DNA of 64,000 nt from Anaspis maculata (GCA_949128115.1 OX421962.1:60553787-60617786), one strand, 5' to 3'. Shown: positions 46,702-58,880, counted from the stretch's first letter. Notes: generated from the sequence alone by a model not told the origin. Translations and numbers: made by a program.

Positions 46702-47982
46702 ACTGGGTGGGCAATAAAAAAATGTGCTCGGAATTCTTCCTTTTAAATTTTTTATTTTGCCACCGATTTTATCGAACTTTGCAGCATTGGCTAGCCGATT
46801 GAATAGGCTATCATTTCTGTATTTCAAAATGGCCGACATATCGAAATTCAAGGTGGCAGAAACAATTGAAAATAGGTCTTCTTTTGTTCTCGTTGCTTTT
46901 TATTAAAAGTTATGAAAAAGTCAAAACCAATGATGTATTATGATGGAATAGACCTTTCTTGTCAATTCAAGACCACAATCAATCAAATCGGGACATCTGC
47001 TGAGGAGCTACTGCGAGTTGAAGCGAAGCCTACTTTCCGTTTTTCCGAGCGTTTTTCTATTCCAACAAGGACGAATAAGGCCCATTTTCAATAGTTTCCG
47101 CCATCTTGAATTTTGACATGTCGGCCATTTTCTCATTTAAAAATGATAGCCTGTCCAATCGGCTAGTTATTGATACCAATTTGAAAAAATCGGTTGGGAA
47201 ATGAGGATATGGCGGGCAAGATTTCTAAATTTGGGTCATTTATGCGGGAATAAGGAACCGGTGGTGGGCTTCGCTTCAACTCGCCATAACTCCTCAGAAG
47301 ATGACCCGATTTGATTAGTAGCGGTCTTGAATTGTCGAGGAAGGTATATTCCTTCATAATAATTATTGGTTTTGACTTCTGCTAATTTTCATTAAAAAGC
47401 AATGAGGACAAAAGAAATTCCATTTTCAATTGCCTCCCCCATCTTGGATTTTGACATGTCGGTGATTTTCTCATACATGAGAAATATGAAGAAGGTAGCC
47501 TGTCCAATTGGCTAGCCATTGATATCAAATTTGAGAAAATCGGTTTAAAAATAAGCATACGGCTTATTAGCGGGCAGGATACCAGAATACCTAATATTGG
47601 GTCAATTACGGGAAAATGTAAAAACCTCGGTGAAAACGGAAAGTAGGCTCCGCTTCAACTCGCAATAGCTCCTCAGCAAATGACCCAATTTTATTTGCTG
47701 TGGTCTTAAATTGACAAGAAAGGTCTATTTCTTCATAATACATGATTGGTTTTGATTTTCTGATAACTTTTAATAAATAAAAAGCACCAACGAGAACAAA
47801 AGAAGGCCTGTTTTCAATTGTTTCTGCCATCTTGAAATTTGATATGTCGGCCATTTTGAAATACGGGAATGATAGCCTATTCAAGTGGCTAGCCAATGCT
47901 GAAAAGTTTGATGAAATCGATGGCGGAATAAAAATTTTGGAAGGAAAAATTACGAGCACGGTTTTTTATAGCCCACCCAGTA
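46702..47982. mobile_element. 1.28-kb foldback element with an internal tandem duplication
   Basis: Ends ACTGGGTGGGC / GCCCACCCAGT. The unit holding ATGGCCGACATATCGAAATT, TCTTGTCAATTCAAGACCAC and GAGGAGCTACTGCGAGTTG occurs once in plus orientation (46720-47090) and twice in tandem inverted (about 47160-47530 and 47530-47970). The 60-117 residue frames are shadows of this unit. Lies in the intron of the neuropeptide gene. Confidence 0.75.
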
Positions 47983-49302
47983 TATGAATCCCCTATACCT
48001 CCATCTCTATCTGATGTATTAGCGTTAACATGCCCTCTTCATTCCAAACAAGTGACACAGCCGTGAAGGTGTTCTTGAGGTAGTACATTCATCATGAAGC
48101 CAGCAACCAAGTCTTCTATTCTGTGAGGTCATAAGTACAGTGAAGCATAACCGTGCCGGTTTTTTGAACGAAAAAAAAAGTTGATGTAGGTATTTGATGC
48201 TGTGCTGCTGACGGTACCTAAACCAAATTTTAAAACACACTGAACCGTTTCAAAAAAATGTTTTATAGTTTGTTTCGAAGAGTTCACAGAAATCTTTTCA
48301 GACAACAAGAATAAAAGGACTCAAAGTTCTACCCTGTGACGCCATAATATTAAAGAAAAAAGGGGTAATTTCTTCTTTTTTGCAGCACGTCTAGTGTAGT
48401 ATCTGTCTAGGTCATCGATAAGACGCTACCTAGCCTCATTGAGAGCAAATTTGAGCTCTGTCATAGGCTCATATATTTTTTATAGCAATCAATCTAGGTT
48501 CCTTGATTTTCACTTCGTGGCTCAACAATCTCTATATTTCAATGAATTTCAGTCTGATTCTAGATTTTGTTGTAATCATCTGGTATTATAATATAATCAA
48601 TCATGTTAGAATGTTAGGTAAAAGAATAAGGAATAAGGATAACGTTTATTGATTAGGTAGGTATGTCTAACAATAAGTGATAGAAATGTTGATCCTCTCT
48701 TTGATTTTCAATTCGAAACCATTGTTTCTGTGTAGTTTGTTTCATGTGTATGAGATTTCTAAAAATGTATTGAAAAAATTTGAAAGATAGTGCACGAGGG
48801 CCTTCCAACACTTTGCACCAGAGCCATCGGCTACCTACATGTATCATACATTACCTTCCAACTTGTGTTGTTGTTCTAGAGTTCTAGGGTTGTGTCGAGG
48901 GTTGTGTTCATTGTGTTCTTTCTAGAATGTTTTCCCAAACGCGAAGATTCAAATATAAAAAGTCGCTACGTAAAATTACTCTGCTGCTGGTTTTGAATTT
49001 ATTTTTTGTGCTTCCCTGAACATTTTATAGTAGGTACCCACCGAAGACAAAAGAAATATAACTGTCGACACTCCTGGAAATGCCAGAGGGAATACCTGAA
49101 TTCATCTAAATGAACTTAATGGATTTTCATTATAGGTACTCGCTTATCTTTCCCCATCATATGAAAATGTTATTGAAAAATTGATAGCATTAATCGGATC
49201 AAAAGACCAAGCGATTTTCTGAAAGACATTTCAGGCGTATTTTTATTTTAAATTTAATTCGAAACAAAAGTCTGGAAAGTTAAAGGACCCATTCTCTTGC
49301 AG
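47983..49302. other. Intron sequence of the neuropeptide gene, unassigned
   Basis: No repeat or exon recognised. The 3' end is the polypyrimidine/acceptor CCCATTCTCTTGCAG at 49288-49302. Confidence 0.5.
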
Positions 49303-49496
49303 ATTCAGACGACGAGATGGACGTTTTACAATTTCCACCCGACAAACGGGCGTTAGCCATGATAGCTCGCTGGGGTCCTTTCAGCAGTATCGGCAAAGAA
49401 AGGACTCCGATAAGAAGCAGCTTCATTGATCCATCAACCAACATAAACACTCAAACTAGAGGACGAATGGCAGGACAACCCCTGAGATGGGGTTAA
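49303..49496 (+). CDS. HanSolin-like neuropeptide precursor, coding exon 2 (amidated peptides)
   Basis: Acceptor ATTCTCTTGCAG. Two leading bases complete the split codon of exon 1 (Asp64), then 63 codons run to TAA at 49494-49496. After the dibasic KR (78-79) comes ALAMIARWGPFSSI followed by Gly-Lys, which could give an amidated peptide. After RGR (116-118) comes MAGQPLRW-Gly-stop, giving a C-terminal PLRW-amide. From memory, PLRW-amide is the hallmark of the insect HanSolin family; I am fairly but not fully sure. W(X6)W (allatostatin-B) and FxxWG (kinin) patterns do not fit. Expected role: secreted regulatory peptide acting on a G-protein-coupled receptor. Confidence 0.75.
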
Positions 49497-49806
49497 AAAT
49501 GATTATGAAGGAGAATTTTGCAGACCATTGTTCAAGACGACTTTTTTGCCTTTGAAAATTTTCTCAATATAGCAGTTTTTCTGTTTTAACTAGACTCTTT
49601 ATGTATCAATCAAATCCTCTGGAAATTGGCCTACATAGGTTTACAGCCCACCATATTCTTGTAATGGAACGGCCCTAATTAGATCGTCTCAGTTGGCTTC
49701 GACAATGGTTCAGGAAAACCGGTCTCAAAAAAAATCGTCTAAAAAAAAGACTGTGGTGATAAATTTAGTTGCAATATAATAATTATTTATCTATACATAT
49801 GTATAA

Positions 49807-49826
49807 AATAAAAATTATGCAATAAA
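49807..49826 (+). terminator. Polyadenylation signals of the neuropeptide gene
   Basis: AATAAA at 49807-49812 and again at 49821-49826, ~310-330 bp after the stop codon. A plausible 3'-end processing signal for the plus-strand precursor. Confidence 0.45.
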
Positions 49827-49840
49827 TAAATAAATAATAT

Positions 49841-52446
49841 CTATGCATGGTACCATGGTTTATTTGGAGTATTCTTATACATAATGTAAATTATTAATTC
49901 ATGTATAATGTATAAATTGATGTACTACACTATTATTTCAATATAATGTTGTTGATGTAGGCAGTTGCTATATTTAAAACATTCTAAGCGAAAGAAATAC
50001 CCTGCATGATTCACCTTCAGGAGGTTGAAGAGTTCAGCTGAATTTGGAGGTGAGTACACGTACCTACTTACTGGAGTACTTTATACTTGGAGGCCCAGCA
50101 TAAGACCAACTTCAAGTCAGCTAATGGAATTTTCTAATTTCAAACTTGGTTTTTTTATATTCTCAACACAAAACATAACCTGGCCCTAAAGTTAAACGAG
50201 AAATTGTCGTGAAGTTGTTGAGGGTAGGTTAGTCGGCTTATTTCGTCGTACGGTTTTAATTTAGCCTCAAGCGCAGCATTGCTCATTAGCTCTTATGACA
50301 CAACACATGGCATAAAAGCCATCAACCGGAGCCGTATCCCCCTGTATAACTTGCCACTCCATTTTTTAGTTCAAATTGTCTTAGCTCTGCATATGCAACG
50401 TGAACGGGTGCTAGAGGGTTCTAGTCACAGATCTGATTCTACATTATTGTAACTCAAAATCTCATCAGCTCTCCGACTCGCGAACGAAATCGATACTTAT
50501 CGAAATCTGCAATTTCTACAGGTGTCAATAATATAGGGCGATCAATGAACTCATTTCGTCACATAGGAAACAGGACGAGAATCAATTCCACCCAATTACT
50601 TCGCGACATCACTTTCAAATCGAATAAAATCTCGAGAGGAAATCTGCTCGCCAATTTCTTCAACGAATTTGACCTTAGAAACAATAATTATTGATTGGCG
50701 ACCCAATGAACTCTAAGCTCCGTATTGAGGATACGAAAGTTTGGACTTCAAACTTTGAATTTTTAAATTTACACTTTTCTCCCACGGGAGTTTATTTCTG
50801 TAAAATTGATAAATTGCATGTCTATGTGTAATTTGCGCGTTAATTCTAAAGACTCTTCAGTCCTGTCACAGGTAAGTGGAGAAAGAGCTTGGAGGGAGGG
50901 GTAATAAATTACTGGGCATTGTGGGAATGACGGTGCTGATCATAAAAGATTTGCAAAGTGGGACCCCTTGTCTTCAGGCGTGTGTGACGTTGATGAGAGA
51001 GAATGGACGCACGAAAAGCTCTCCATCACAAGTGAGGATCATCATCTGCGGGACTTATTTCAAGTGTAATGGGTTGTGATTTTCGCGCTATGACTTCGAA
51101 ACGACTATTGAAAATTGTGCCGTTTTTTTTTTGACGGTGGGCGGGTATCCGTGTAGTCACTGGCAGTACCTCGTAAGCATCGCCTCAAGACTCTGAAAGC
51201 AGCGCCGGTTGATTCACACACCACCCACCATTTTATGGACGCATCAACATTTTTACTTTGTCTATAGGCTCAAACCGAGGCTCAAACCAAACGAGAATGG
51301 TAAATTTCTGTCAAGGAATTCAATAAATCCCACTGCGATTGATTCCGCGACGTCTTATTTCACCAATCTAACTCCATCCTTAACCGCGCAACTAACATCA
51401 ATAAAAGGTACAATGCCCGCTGAAAATTTCACGAAAAACGGTCTGAAATATTGATAGCATGTTGCATGACAGGTATAGGTAGCTAAACTCAAGATATGCG
51501 CCTCGCAATAACCTATTCATTGACGATAACGATTGTCAGAAATTTTGTAAGAAAATTGAATTTTAATTAAGATCTCACGGCGAGATCTCCTCGACTTTTC
51601 CACAAATTTTTTGCTTCCATCTACCAGAATAAAAAAGCTCGCCTCCCTCATTTTTCCACGTGAATTATGATCGAGAAGTCTTTCAGCAGGTAGGTCTAGT
51701 TTATTACGCTTATCATAATGCAATTAATGGCCCACAAAACTTTTGTTCTCTGCTGTGGGCGCGGGTAGGTAGGTACCTACCTGTAAGCAAACTAAAGGCA
51801 AAGTTTCTGCATAATTTTTAAAGTGATGGTATAAATCAATTGCTCCAATTTCACATTGTACGACGTTCCAGAGCTCGCAGTTGTTTACCTTTCAAGAGTC
51901 CTCACCTTCTGTGATTATTTGAAATCTGATAATAAAAAAACTTCCATATACGCCACCGCAAATGGAAAAGAGTAATTTTGTTGTTTATTGTTGAAATTTA
52001 ATTTCCAGACGAGTCCATGCCGTTATTATGACACATTTGAATATGCCCGACCTACGCTGTTCTGGTGTTTAATCAATTTCTTCCGTACGAATCGTTTTAC
52101 AAAAGGGGGAGAGAGGGATTTGTATACGACGATTACCTTTGATCCGCTTAGCTTTCCCCGTGGACTTGACCGATTTATAACAATACGGTCCTGTATTTGT
52201 GGACATGTCTCCGCGTACACATCTCTGCTACTCCAAAGATTATTGTCTCACTGTGTTTATGTATAGGTATGTGTGTGTTGTCTCCAATGGTGTCCCGGTG
52301 TCTATTTCCCGTGACAGATATTAGGGATGAGATTGTAGGTATGACGTGTTATTGTGTTTACCTCAATGTCAATACGTAGTTGACTGCTTAGTCTACTGGT
52401 ACTTCACATGGTGTGACCTAGGTATATATACAGTACACATACAAAG
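49841..52446. other. Mostly unassigned; two worn MITE copies
   Basis: About 50228-50305 is a diverged partial copy of MITE family 4. 51261-51379 is the right half of TTAA MITE family 1 (CTATAGGCTCAAACC, ACTCCATCC then TTAA). A perfect donor CAG|GTAAGT stands at 50869-50877 and an acceptor AATTTCCAG near 52009, but no reading frame links them into a gene I would claim. Confidence 0.35.
51261..51379. mobile_element. TTAA MITE, family 1 copy 4 (right half only)
   Basis: Matches the right arm of 3482-3805: CTCAAACC, TTCTGTCAAGGAAT, CGATTGATTCCGCGACG, CACCAATCTAACTCCATCC, then TTAA at 51380-51383. Confidence 0.7.
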
Positions 52447-52612
52447 TATAGACAATACAAATAGAAAAGACCATATGTCGTCACGGATTTTCACGGTTGC
52501 GTAGGAACCAGGTGAGCCCATCATTCAAAAAAAGGTTGACTGATTTTTGATGCCCCAATATCCGTGACGACGGTGGTGATAACATATGGTCTTCTCTATT
52601 TGTATTGTCTAT
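52447..52612. mobile_element. ~166-bp palindromic MITE
   Basis: TATAGACAATACAAATAGAA / AAGACCATATG at the left is mirrored by CATATGGTCTTC and CTATTTGTATTGTCTATA at the right. GTCGTCACGGAT / ATCCGTGACGAC forms the inner arms. Confidence 0.75.
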
Positions 52613-52748
52613 ACCAATGTTGTAAATGCATCTCCGTGTATAGGTACGAAGACATATTCCAAGAAATTTCTTTATGTTACACATAGTAATAGTAATAAAG
52701 GGTCTCGCATCATACATCATATCAATGCTCGCGCTACATTCAGCTGAT

Positions 52749-53495
52749 ATACAGGTGTCCCGAAAATACACCGACAACGTTCTAGGGGAGCTTCCTCTCA
52801 TCAAAACAAGAAAAAAAGTTTCCATAAATATGGGCCCGGAAACGCTTCCTAAGGGAGCTACAGGCCCCCTAAAGGTGGGACCCTGAAGATTGTGTTCTTT
52901 TAATATCTCCGAAACCGTTCAAGAAAAATCAGTCAAACTTGACACATTCAATAACCTTCTTATGTCTAACAAAATTTGAAAGCCTAACAAAAATGAAGTT
53001 GTTTTGAAAAGTTTTCTTTCGCCTCGAATATCGTAATTAAACAATCAGCATTTCTGACCACGTTTTCATACATTCAAACTCAAATATCTCGTAAACGGTG
53101 CGTCTATCGAGGTTGAACAGGGGGACCTTTTTTTGTAGAAAACACCAATATTCCATAATTTATTGTTAAATTTGGAAACAATTCACATTGAAAAAAGTTA
53201 GGGTTATTTTTACCTCCACATCTTAGCCTGACCTACTCCTGGTGAATTATTTTGGAATTAATCTTGTCTCATTTTGTTGGGCATGAGGAAGTTAGTGGAT
53301 ATGTCAAGTTTGATCGATTTCCTTCAAACGGTTTCGGAGATATTGAATGAAAACCATCTTCAGGGTCCTACCTTTAGGGGCCTGTAGCTCCCTTAGGAAG
53401 CGTTTCCGGACCCATGTTCATGGGAACTTTTTTCTTGTTTTGATGAGAGGAAGCTGCCCTGAAACGTTGGCGGTGTATTTTCGGGACACCCTGTA
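52749..53495. mobile_element. ~750-bp palindromic MITE, TACAGG(G)TGTCCCGAAAATA ends
   Basis: Left ATACAGGTGTCCCGAAAATAC and right GTATTTTCGGGACACCCTGTA are inverted. Arms include GGAAACGCTTCCTAAGGGAG and CTACAGGCCCC. No coding; TA-type ends. Confidence 0.8.
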
Positions 53496-53619
53496 TGTAG
53501 CTGAGTCAGTTAGTTCAATTGTGTAAAGGATGTTTAAATGAAAACGAGCCACCATGAATAAAACTTTGCCAGGTGAAATTTGGAAAATTCACCGAGACTC
53601 GTCGTTTTTTTGTTTCGCA

Positions 53620-55366
53620 GGGAACATCTTTTGACGTGAAACTCAATACTGAATTATTACCCCCTCAAGCGCGGTAGCTACTACCCTCAATTTTTATAAT
53701 TAGGAATAGGGGTCGACTGATACCTCATTTTGAAGGTCTTTCGATTCTCTTTACACAGTGGCGCCGAACTAGTGAAAAGTTACTATGGCGAAGAAGAAAA
53801 TTTTAGACCCCCCCTATTGCCACGCAACGGTTGGGCCAAGGAGCTAAAAGCCCCTTAGCGCCGCAGACGATTTTTTTTGGAATAATAATAATAATGATAA
53901 TACTAACAGTAATGAGGAAACAAATGGAAGCCGTCTTTTCAAATTTCGAAATTTCGTGTACACGTGTACACACGGTGACGGCTTTCTGACGGCCGCGATC
54001 GACAAGTTGTCGTACGCTGAGACTTCCAGAGAGCGGGCGATGGCTAGAGTCGATGTCATAGAAGTTGGGTACCCACGCTTAGTGCGACAGGACTCGCCGG
54101 CCGTGTTTGGAAAATCTTGCACTCAAACCAAGAGACGAGCTCGGGAAATTCCCTGTTGCGTAAATGCGACGATGTCGATGACGGGGACATTGACGGCTTG
54201 CTGACGGGTGACAGGAAAATAAAGACGTCGGGAACTTGATCGTAGACAAACTCGTTACGTAGCAGAAAAACTGAGTTGTGGATAAGAAAAAGAAACCTAC
54301 AACAATTCACTCAACTCAGTATCGACTCCAACTCGAAAATATGACAAAAAGAGGAACCAAATCAGACTTTACTTTACCTCCAGGTGACAGACGGTTTCGT
54401 TTGATGCGCCAGGGTGTGGTTGTACTTCTTCAGACGGCGAAACAATGCCTTCTTCGGGTCCACTACCCTGATGATCCAACGTTCGCCGAATAAACCCGCG
54501 CAAAACAGGCGGTTTCTGGCTTCGAACTAACACAATTTCGAAGGCCACTCAATAGGCAAAAATGTGGATATACAGCACACACCAGACGTCAGCTTCGATG
54601 CGAGTTTAAAATTGCAAAGGAAGAAGTAGTGACGTTGCTTCGTTTTTATCAGATTTTCCCTGCCGGCGCGCAGGGCTAGTTCCTATCTATAGCCAATTGG
54701 AGAAAGGCACGCGGAACTCGATTGCCGGAGCGGCCACTGCAAGACAACGAAATTCCCCAAACTACTAGAAAATGAACGGCAGGGCAGTACTGGACTGGCC
54801 CAATCGGTCCAAGTACCAAAAACAAACAGAAGCCGAAAACAACGTAACAAGAGCGGTCCTATTCCTAGCCGACATGCATTGAGGATTTTCATGCATGCAA
54901 TATCATGCAGATGTCACTCGGAAGTTTATTGCAGGACATACCACCAACCATTGAAAAAGCCAAGAAAAATCATAGTACTATTGAGGTAAAATGGTTTTGA
55001 TCATACGGTACCTAGGTATACCAAGTAGCTGTATCTATACCTACATTGTAAACAACTGTCATTCAGATTCAATGTACCTAATAATCCTAATATCCAATGA
55101 ACTGGTGGGTAAATTTTTCTCCCTCTTCTTTTCCCTCCCTCCTTTTCCTTTTTTCCTTTTCTTCTCCTTTTTTTCCCTTCTTTCCTTCCCCCCCCCCCTA
55201 TTTTGAGGTATGACGAGCGCCACAAAAAAGGTCTATTCGGCGCCACTGTCTTTACAACTTATGTATATCACAAAAAAATATAAAAAAAAAATCAAAAGGG
55301 TAGTGTCTATCACGCTTGAGGGAATGATTTTCAAGACTGAATTTTACGTCAAAAGATGTTCCCCCC
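53620..55366. repeat. Inverted arms enclosing 1.46 kb of unique sequence
   Basis: The left arm 53620-53770 (GGAACATCTTTTGACGT, TTTACACAGTGGCGCCGAA) is mirrored at 55235-55366 (TTCGGCGCCACTGTCTTTAC, ACGTCAAAAGATGTTCC). Between them lies non-repetitive sequence with frames of 60-92 residues on both strands, none recognised. The layout fits a transposon whose interior is either degraded or a later insertion. Confidence 0.5.
55120..55200. repeat. Polypyrimidine tract (C/T) ending in a run of C
   Basis: About 80 bases of almost pure C/T on the plus strand, ending in eleven or so C. Low-complexity DNA; the 81-residue Lys/Arg/Gly frame on the other strand is an artefact. Confidence 0.9.
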
Positions 55367-55701
55367 AAAGATTTAAAAAATAATCGGTTGAATTGAATTT
55401 CCGGGTTCCCAGGGCATGCACGTGCCTGGGGGCACAAACTTTTTATAACCAAAGAAAAGTTGACGAAAAAAAACAACGATTAGATGTAGGGTCTATCGCT
55501 CGGTCTATCGAGTCATATGTATTGTGCAAGCTACAAAAATACTAAGTAAATAGGTACCTATATGGTAATGGTATATCATTGTATTACTGAGATCGACTAG
55601 ATAGGTAGCTGCCAGCTATTAAATACTTGTGGTTTTTAGATGTCTTTTAGTGATACTTTTTACCAAGCTTTTTACTTATTGAACCATCTTTTGAGGCGCT
55701 T

Positions 55702-57137
55702 CTATCGTTCCATGTTCAACATTAGCGTGAAATAAGAGTAAGCAGAATAGATCACCTATCAAATAAAATATATTCGTAGATACTGTTATCAACATTAGTA
55801 ATCTTATTTCGTAATTACCAACCCTAATGAACGTTGGTAATGTCATAACTCCCATATTGGCTGCAGACAACATCAAAGGTTTCTGAGATCTCATAAGCAT
55901 CATGTAGATATATTTTTGAACCTTGATAGGCGCCCTGAACCACAAAGTTGAGTAAATCTCGTCAGCTATACCGATACTCTACAAAAATGTACCTCAAAAT
56001 ACGTCTTTAACGGTAAGAACAGTACGCACATAATTGACTAAAAGTTGTCCATAACTACAAATTAGAAAGAGGAGCACCAGCCAGCCTACTAAATGAAATC
56101 CAAACCTTAGCGAATCACCAAAATCATCCACAATTAACACTTGAAAACCCAATCCGCTTATTACCAGAGATGTCAACGTCAAATGGAGCATCATCATCGT
56201 ACTAAATGCTTCATTAGTTGCATCGGCATATCTGAAAACGAGTAAGTACCAGCAGAGACAAGCAGCTAGGTGAAACTAAATATGTTCCTTGTTCCAACTT
56301 ACTTTATGATAGTGATGTGGTATTTGATACAATACAACACTGCCGATGCCAGTTTGTGATCAGGAACTGTTTTCAAATCTTTAATAAAATTCCTCAAGTG
56401 GTCCAGCTGATTGATGATATGCATCAAAAGTCCGCAGAGCAGCATCGTCAACACCAGAATCACCACCGTAACCATCGAGCAGCTGTAGAATTGGTGCCAG
56501 AAGACCATCTCGAAAACCGGACTACAGTCAAACTTGAAAGGGAACCGGCATCTCGTCACCATTCCGCAAGGATGGTCGTCCCCAATTTCTTTATTTTCCA
56601 AACATTTGTCCATGTTGAGGTACGGTATCGACATGTAAAACACATTCCCTGCAATGGCATAGAAGAGGAATCCTTTGGCGTAAAAATTTGCCTTTTTGTC
56701 CGTTTCAAACAGCAAGGGCGTGTCGTCGTATTCTTGGAATTTTTCGATATTCGCGACCAAAATTCGGATGATCTTTCGCTTTTTCACGAAACATACGATC
56801 ATGTAAACCATTCCCGTGAGGCAATTCAGAGCGATAAAGTTCTCGGTAACACCCGGTAAGTTTTTAGCGCCTCCTGGAAATAACGAATCACCATTAGCAC
56901 AGTGGGTAGGGGTCTGCAACTGCAGTGGTGGTTACCATAAAGTTCAAAAATGAAATCCAGCAGAATAGAAAGGTAACACGGGAGTACAGACATTACCAAA
57001 GACAAGTCCTTGAATCTACGCCAGTTGCTGTCGTCATCGTCATTAAGAGGGGACCATAAATTCAAAAGTTTTAAAACGTTGACGCTAAAGCTCAAATATC
57101 TATACTTCGACATATCATGTACTCTTACTGTACCCAT
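55702..57137 (-). CDS. Insect odorant receptor, complete, 394 aa, five exons
   Basis: Exons on the minus strand: 57137-56936, 56873-56303, 56231-56030, 55978-55823, 55755-55702 (stop TAG 55702-55704). Introns are 62, 71, 51 and 67 bp. All phases agree. Donors are GTAACC, GTAAGT, GTGCGT and GTTGGT; the last two are weak. Branch-like CTAAT occurs in introns 1 and 4. The protein has about seven hydrophobic segments (for example MVTVVILVLTMLLCGLLMHI, LVGWLVLLFLICSYGQLL) and the family's C-terminal block: SIGIADEIYSTLW, then LMRSQKPL, then TLPTFIR|VIYSAYSYFTLM across the last intron. Length matches the family's ~390-400. Odorant receptors are 7-TM ligand-gated channel subunits that work with Orco in antennal neurons. 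Start: first in-frame ATG at 57137 (MGTVRVHD); MSKYRY at 57113 is an alternative. Which receptor subfamily is not determinable here. Confidence 0.88.
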
Positions 57138-57579
57138 GCTACTGCAACTACGTAATAAGGCGATTGGAAGTCTTGGACGTTGTCTGCCTAACAGTGAAAA
57201 ACCTTCTTTGATTAAAATTGACACAGGACATTCTTAGTGATTTATTGATTATAGAATGAAGCAGCTTTACTCATCTGTGAGAAATAGGTAGGTACCTTCT
57301 TTGACCAGTAATAAGAGGCTAGGTTATGACAAACCATAGATCCTCGTCTGAAACTAATGCTTGATTCCTACTATAAAATGCTGTTTACTTCTGCACGTCA
57401 TTGTCATGTCAACTCACTCGTCACTCGTGTGGTGTAAGTATAGCACGTCCAACTCTATTGCGATTCGAGTTTCCTGGGAGTCTCGCCACGTGACGCTCTT
57501 AAGGAGAAATACTGGAAATCATAGTTCCTCGAATCACACTCGGTGACTATTCACACTTAGTCTGGCACAAGCTGTGCCC

Positions 57580-57846
57580 CAAAATCACTTGAAATAGTAA
57601 CGGAAAGCGTGAGGGGCGAAGTCCCAACCTTTGACCCCCCATAATTAAAAAAATATTTTTCTCGTGTTCTTGAGTGGATTCCATATGCCGCTCTGGACTC
57701 GGAACGTGATACTTTTGAAACACCCTATATACAGGAAAATACGAGAAAAATATTCCAAAAATCAATGACGTTTATTTTTGAAGATATGGGGTTCAAAGGT
57801 TGGGACTTTGCCCCTCACTATTTCCGTTATTGAAAGTGATTGTGAG
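57580..57846. mobile_element. ~267-bp palindromic MITE
   Basis: AAAATCACTTGAAATAGTAACGG and GGGCGAAGTCCCAACCTTTG at the left are mirrored at the right (CAAAGGTTGGGACTTTGCCC, CCGTTATTGAAAGTGATT). Lies upstream of the odorant receptor. Confidence 0.7.
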
Positions 57847-57958
57847 GAACTGTTTTTCAACAAATCTATATTCCCAGCCCAAATCCAACAGTTGTGCCGC
57901 AGATGCAATCGTAGCTCCTAACTTATTCAATATTTTTGAGAACGACCTACCAATATAT

Positions 57959-58330
57959 TGTTACGAGCGGCGATTCTGGATAACACGCGATCTTTCTAGA
58001 CTCTTCCCGTTAAATCGCAGTGTACAAGTGCGGAGCGTTCTGGTGCATTCCAGAGCATATACGTGATGGCTTGGTAACTGAAATACGCGGAGCCTTCCCT
58101 TCATCACTCGATTAAGACACATCTGTCCATTTGGTGGCGGCGCCGGCTCTAGAGCACGGCAGAAATAGGTATACGCGAAAAGTGTGTGATTATTCGGGAG
58201 TCGTGTAGAAACCATACGCCGGGCCAATATGGAATTTGCTGGATGACCCATGGAACATTCGAAATAATTAGTCGGGAACTATACGGCATCCTATGGCTTG
58301 TGGGCGCTCGTTGGGAAGCTTGTTAAAAAC
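57959..58330 (+). repeat. LTR fragment (copy c)
   Basis: Starts TGTTACGAGCGGCGATTC; shares GGCGGCGCCGGCTCTAGAGC and AGCACGGCAGAA with 33473-33989. The homology fades near 58330, before the TATA/polyadenylation region. Confidence 0.65.
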
Positions 58331-58549
58331 TGTATTCAGATCTACTATTGAAAGTTAGATCGAACGCTTCACCATGAAGTTTTGAGAAACCCCAGGGTTA
58401 CTCAAAAGTCCGGGACAAAATTCATAATTCATTACCATATTTTTTCCAAAGAAAATGCTCGAACAGGTCGATTTTTAAAAACGGTAAGTCGTTTCTCCAT
58501 GATACGTGTCATGATCTACCGTCAACCCCCTACCTGACCCCTATTCTAG

Positions 58550-58880
58550 ATTGTAAATTAAAATGGGGAAAAACATATTAAATATTTTATCTACTTTGTG
58601 TTACTAATGGACTCATTATTACATCGAAAACAGTGCTCTGATGGAGCATATTATTAAACTGTTTTTGAACCAATAGAAACAATTTATTGCCAAAAGAAGG
58701 TAGGCGAACGTCAGTTCTGAAGTGTCACCTGTCAAACATTTCTATTTTTAGCAGCCAGAGTTTCCAATTTCTGGGCGATTATTAAGAAAAGGTATAGATA
58801 AAATGGTATATTATACTCGTTTAATAAGACGTATTGTCACACACCTTCCTTTAAACGCAAGCTCGTCGTGCCCCAAGACA
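58550..58880. repeat. Dispersed repeat family R3, copy C
   Basis: Reverse-complement match to 11642-12022, including GAACCAATAGAAACAATTTA, GGTAGGCGAACGTCAG and GCTCGTCGTGCCCCAA. Non-coding. Confidence 0.65.

Noticed and set aside
49303..49496. Allatostatin-B (W-x6-W-amide) or kinin (FxxWG-amide) precursor
   Set aside because: Neither spacing nor repeats fit; the peptide ends PLRW-Gly with no second Trp six residues before it.
50869..52009. Perfect donor CAG|GTAAGT at 50869 paired with an acceptor near 52009
   Set aside because: No reading frame or domain on either side supports an exon; may be untranslated or chance.
55001..55246. Lys/Arg/Gly-rich 81-residue frame
   Set aside because: It is the translation of the polypyrimidine tract at 55120-55200.
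56826..57224. Odorant-receptor frame starting at 57224
   Set aside because: That position is GTG after an in-frame stop; the first ATG in frame is 57137, and the frame beyond 56936 is intron.
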